A stretch of 44,366 nt of DNA from Folioceros fuciformis (taxonomy: Eukaryota; Anthocerotophyta; Anthocerotopsida; Anthocerotales): positions 1 through 44,366 of the forward strand of contig JBNGIO010005803.1 of assembly GCA_049999805.1 (NCBI GenBank), given 5' to 3'. Every line of letters begins with the position of its first letter. The stretch's first letter is position 1. The position numbers and the translations under genes were made by a program. Of this stretch, positions 42,001 to 44,366 are shown piece after piece. The notes under the pieces are model-generated. The model made no database searches and was not told where the DNA came from. It was given only the letters and a program-made list of their open reading frames with translations.

Positions 42001-43468
42001 TTGCTACCTTCCGCAAAAGCTGCAAAGTAGACACATGTAGAATAGATGGTGGGCCAGGCTCACACAAAACAGCAAATAGGAGATCGAAGTCTTCCCCTGT
42101 GAGTAAGCTCGAGAGTTTCGCTTGTGAAGCCAGCGTGATAAGGCAGTTCAGTGCCACTGCCCTGATATTGGCACGCGGGTCGGAGCTGGCATAAGAAAGA
42201 AGCAGTTTTACCTGCGCTAATTTGAATGTCACGAAGTTTGAAAAGACGCCGATTGTGAAAATTCATGAACACTGCTACGAAATCACGTCAGAAAAGAAGC
42301 ATGCAAGCCAAACACGTAAATAAGTGTTCACCTGTTGTTCCATGGTCTCTAATGCTTGGGTAGCAAGGTTTGTAAGAGCCAGCAAAACCGTCTTCACAAG
42401 GTCTTCAGCCGGAATCCGTAGGATTAGCGTTCTGCCCGCCTGAACATGAAGGCAAACTAGTTCACTAGTTGAAATGGAAAGAATATGCACTTTTTCATGA
42501 TGTAGAGAACTCTAACCAACCTCATGGGTTTCTAGTGACAACTGAGGTGAAAGGCTCATTTTTGCAAAAATTCTGGCAGCTAGTCTTTTAACTTCAGGGG
42601 GTGTTGCCATGGCCTTCACTAAACCCACAATTTTCTTCAGCGCTTGTGCTGAAAACACCACGGACACTTCACAAAGGCAGCCAATTGCGAAAAAAGCCCC
42701 TTCAACCTTCACAAGCATATACACAAATCCTTCAATAACAGATCTTAATCAGTGATAGCATCAAGTAGGCTTGCCAGTGAAAAACTCTACACATACAGGG
42801 TTGACCGGACACATCAAGGTTATACCTCTTGGCGATGCGGGGACTGGATAGCATCCAATACGAGACGATGCACATCCATGCTGTCACTGGCTAGATCAGC
42901 AAGACAACCTATTGCTCGTAGAGCAAGTGCCCTAGCTACTTGATCTCCACTGTCCAGGACACCCTTCAACCTGCGAATTGGCACCTCATAATTGGGGATC
43001 CTACCTTTTGTTAGCAAGCCTGCATGACCTTTGGCCATTGACTGCTTACGGCCTCTGTACTCAAGAAGAAACACTTTCAGAATGCACAGTCTTGTAAAAT
43101 TGTTTCCATGTTGAAAAGCATCCGCAAGACGCCTAACAATAGCGTTGGCCAAGACTTGATCCTGTCCAGGTTCCAACTTGAAGAGGCCCGCTGTGATTTC
43201 TGCAACAACAGGCTCTTGGCTAAGCTTCAGGAGCCGAGGACCCAGTCTCAGGGCCGCCTCAACTTGAGCTCCTGCGAGAAAAACAGCAAAAGGTTCAAGC
43301 CCCTCGTTACGTCCGTAAGCTCATGTGCACTCCACAAGACTGAAGGTCACCTGAACGGAGGCCACGATCCAACTCCACATTCCATTCCAGGACCTTTGCA
43401 GCAGCTATGTCCCCCATCACCGCAGGTGCTGTGGCACCTCCATAGCCAGCCTGTCCTTGGCGCATCAT
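39051..43468 (-). CDS. INTS7: Integrator complex subunit 7 (plant EMB1895-like), 7 exons, 1240 aa
   Basis: A helical-repeat subunit of the nuclear Integrator complex, which processes snRNA 3' ends and attenuates RNA polymerase II. Exons: 43468-43351, 43271-42826, 42706-42521, 42439-42332, 42211-42008, 41809-39663, 39564-39051; all GT-AG, phases close to 1241 codons. Landmarks: EWNVELDRGLRS, VEAALRLGPRLLK, ANAIVRRLADAFQHGNNF, RLCILKVFLLEYRGRK, GDQVARALALRAIGCLADL, GAFFAIGCLCEVS, then the long helical middle and a C-terminal domain with SVPLDESGRGFASC, CGLYQIS and KGAQWSLLP. The start is the first of two adjacent ATGs before RQGQAGYGG. It is longer than human INTS7 (962). A 21-bp imperfect duplication at 41583-41617 gives RKTAATQRKTDATS. 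Intron 5 is stop-free and in frame (see findings). Confidence 0.93.
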
Positions 43469-44366
43469 GGCTTTACGATTGGACACCCATCTGGAATACT
43501 AAGTGCCTGACCAAAGCGCGCAGCAATCTCGTCCTTTTCAGACCATGAGAAGTTGCTGCATCACCAGGAAGCAGAAATGATGCCAATTGGACAAACATCT
43601 TACGATGTCCTAGTCCGCTAAACGTGAACTTGAGCTTACGAAGAACTACAAGTCTCTGACGGTTCAAGCGATTCCTGATGGAGCAACCCTGAGCCCGTGT
43701 GCAAGAATTGCAAACCTCCAGGAGAAAACGAGGCCACAGTTAGCGCCGTGCAACATACACGTTCAAACGCGATCACTCTGGCCCGCTTGTCCATTCCCGC
43801 AAGATGCAAACCGTGCGCTAATCGTGGTCGCCCCTCCTGCAGAACGAGCAGGTATCACTAATAGTAATCACAGCTGATTTCAGGCTCGTCGGCAGGCTAT
43901 TCACGCTAACGAACTGAGTCTTGAGAAGGACCCGACCAAAAGGCGGATCGGGTAGTAATTATCACAGCATGATGACAGGCACCTCCCTGCAGCTGAGCAG
44001 AGTGTGCTCCGCTGTGGAGCGGGGCTGACGGGAGCCCCACGTGCAGAGTAAGAGCGTTCATTCTCGTGGGGCGTGTGAAAGTGCGAGACACCCTGCCAAA
44101 TTTGCGCGGGCTTTCCGTGTGTGCTGGGAGCTGAAACTCAAAGACATGCATCCGTGCTCAAATTCCACTACCAGCAGCATTCGGGGACGTCGCGGATCGT
44201 GCGCACAAATTCCGTGTGAACAAACTGTATGATATTTTTTGAAAACAGAAAGGAGTGGAGCGGAGTGGTTTTGAAGCTTCCGGTTGTTAGTTTGCAGAGC
44301 TGCACCTGCACCTCACTAGGGTATGAAGAAAACCCACTTCGCTTGTAATCTCCACCAATTTCCATG
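43469..44366. other. Upstream region of INTS7
   Basis: About 900 bp. It must include the INTS7 promoter and 5' UTR. A minus-strand frame at 44168-44365 reaches the window end and could belong to a neighbouring gene, but it shows no family signal. Confidence 0.4.

Overview
The window is nuclear DNA of a land plant. It carries spliced eukaryotic genes with short GT-AG introns (about 75-250 bp), a telo-box next to a ribosomal-protein gene, and many intronless pentatricopeptide-repeat (PPR) genes. Three observations narrow the lineage. The PPR proteins carry the DYW:KP type of cytidine-deaminase-like domain: a KKPA(V/A)A core replaces the PG box, and the protein ends in GRP rather than DYW. In the literature this type is tied to plants with U-to-C organelle RNA editing (hornworts, ferns, lycophytes other than Selaginella). 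An intact enkurin gene implies flagellate sperm. No seed-plant trait is evident. I infer a hornwort, fern or non-Selaginella lycophyte and cannot choose among them from the sequence alone. Layout: two DYW:KP PPR genes in tandem on + (window edge-2474, truncated at its 5' side; 3030-5933); a nine-exon nucleoside hydrolase on - (8115-6255), divergent from a seven-exon enkurin gene on + (9210-10627); an unexplained stretch and a small membrane-protein ORF on + (11831-12202); two PPR genes on - (16316-13098 and 20479-17576); a six-exon acyl-ACP thioesterase on - (24290-22327); a repeat-rich block with a 10-N assembly gap (about 24.8-26.2 kb); a PPR gene on - (29948-27036); a broken PPR pseudogene on + (30438-32548); a three-exon RPS15A (uS8) gene on + (33508-34175); a PPR gene on - (38635-35405); and a seven-exon Integrator subunit 7 gene on - (43468-39051). 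The central feature is the family of six open DYW:KP genes, one pseudogene and one small relic, scattered on both strands between unrelated single-copy genes. The members share an N-terminal block, the same editing module, and a PPR tract built from nearly identical triplets of about 101 residues. Triplet number varies (2, 3, 4, 3, 3, 4 internal copies in window order). Differences between copies include the two RNA-code positions of the S and P motifs, so each gene reads as a different predicted RNA target. This looks like an actively evolving, modular set of predicted U-to-C editing factors. Exon structures were worked out by eye from splice sites, reading phase and remembered family patterns. 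In all five spliced genes the phases close to a whole number of codons (325, 271, 466, 130 and 1240 aa).
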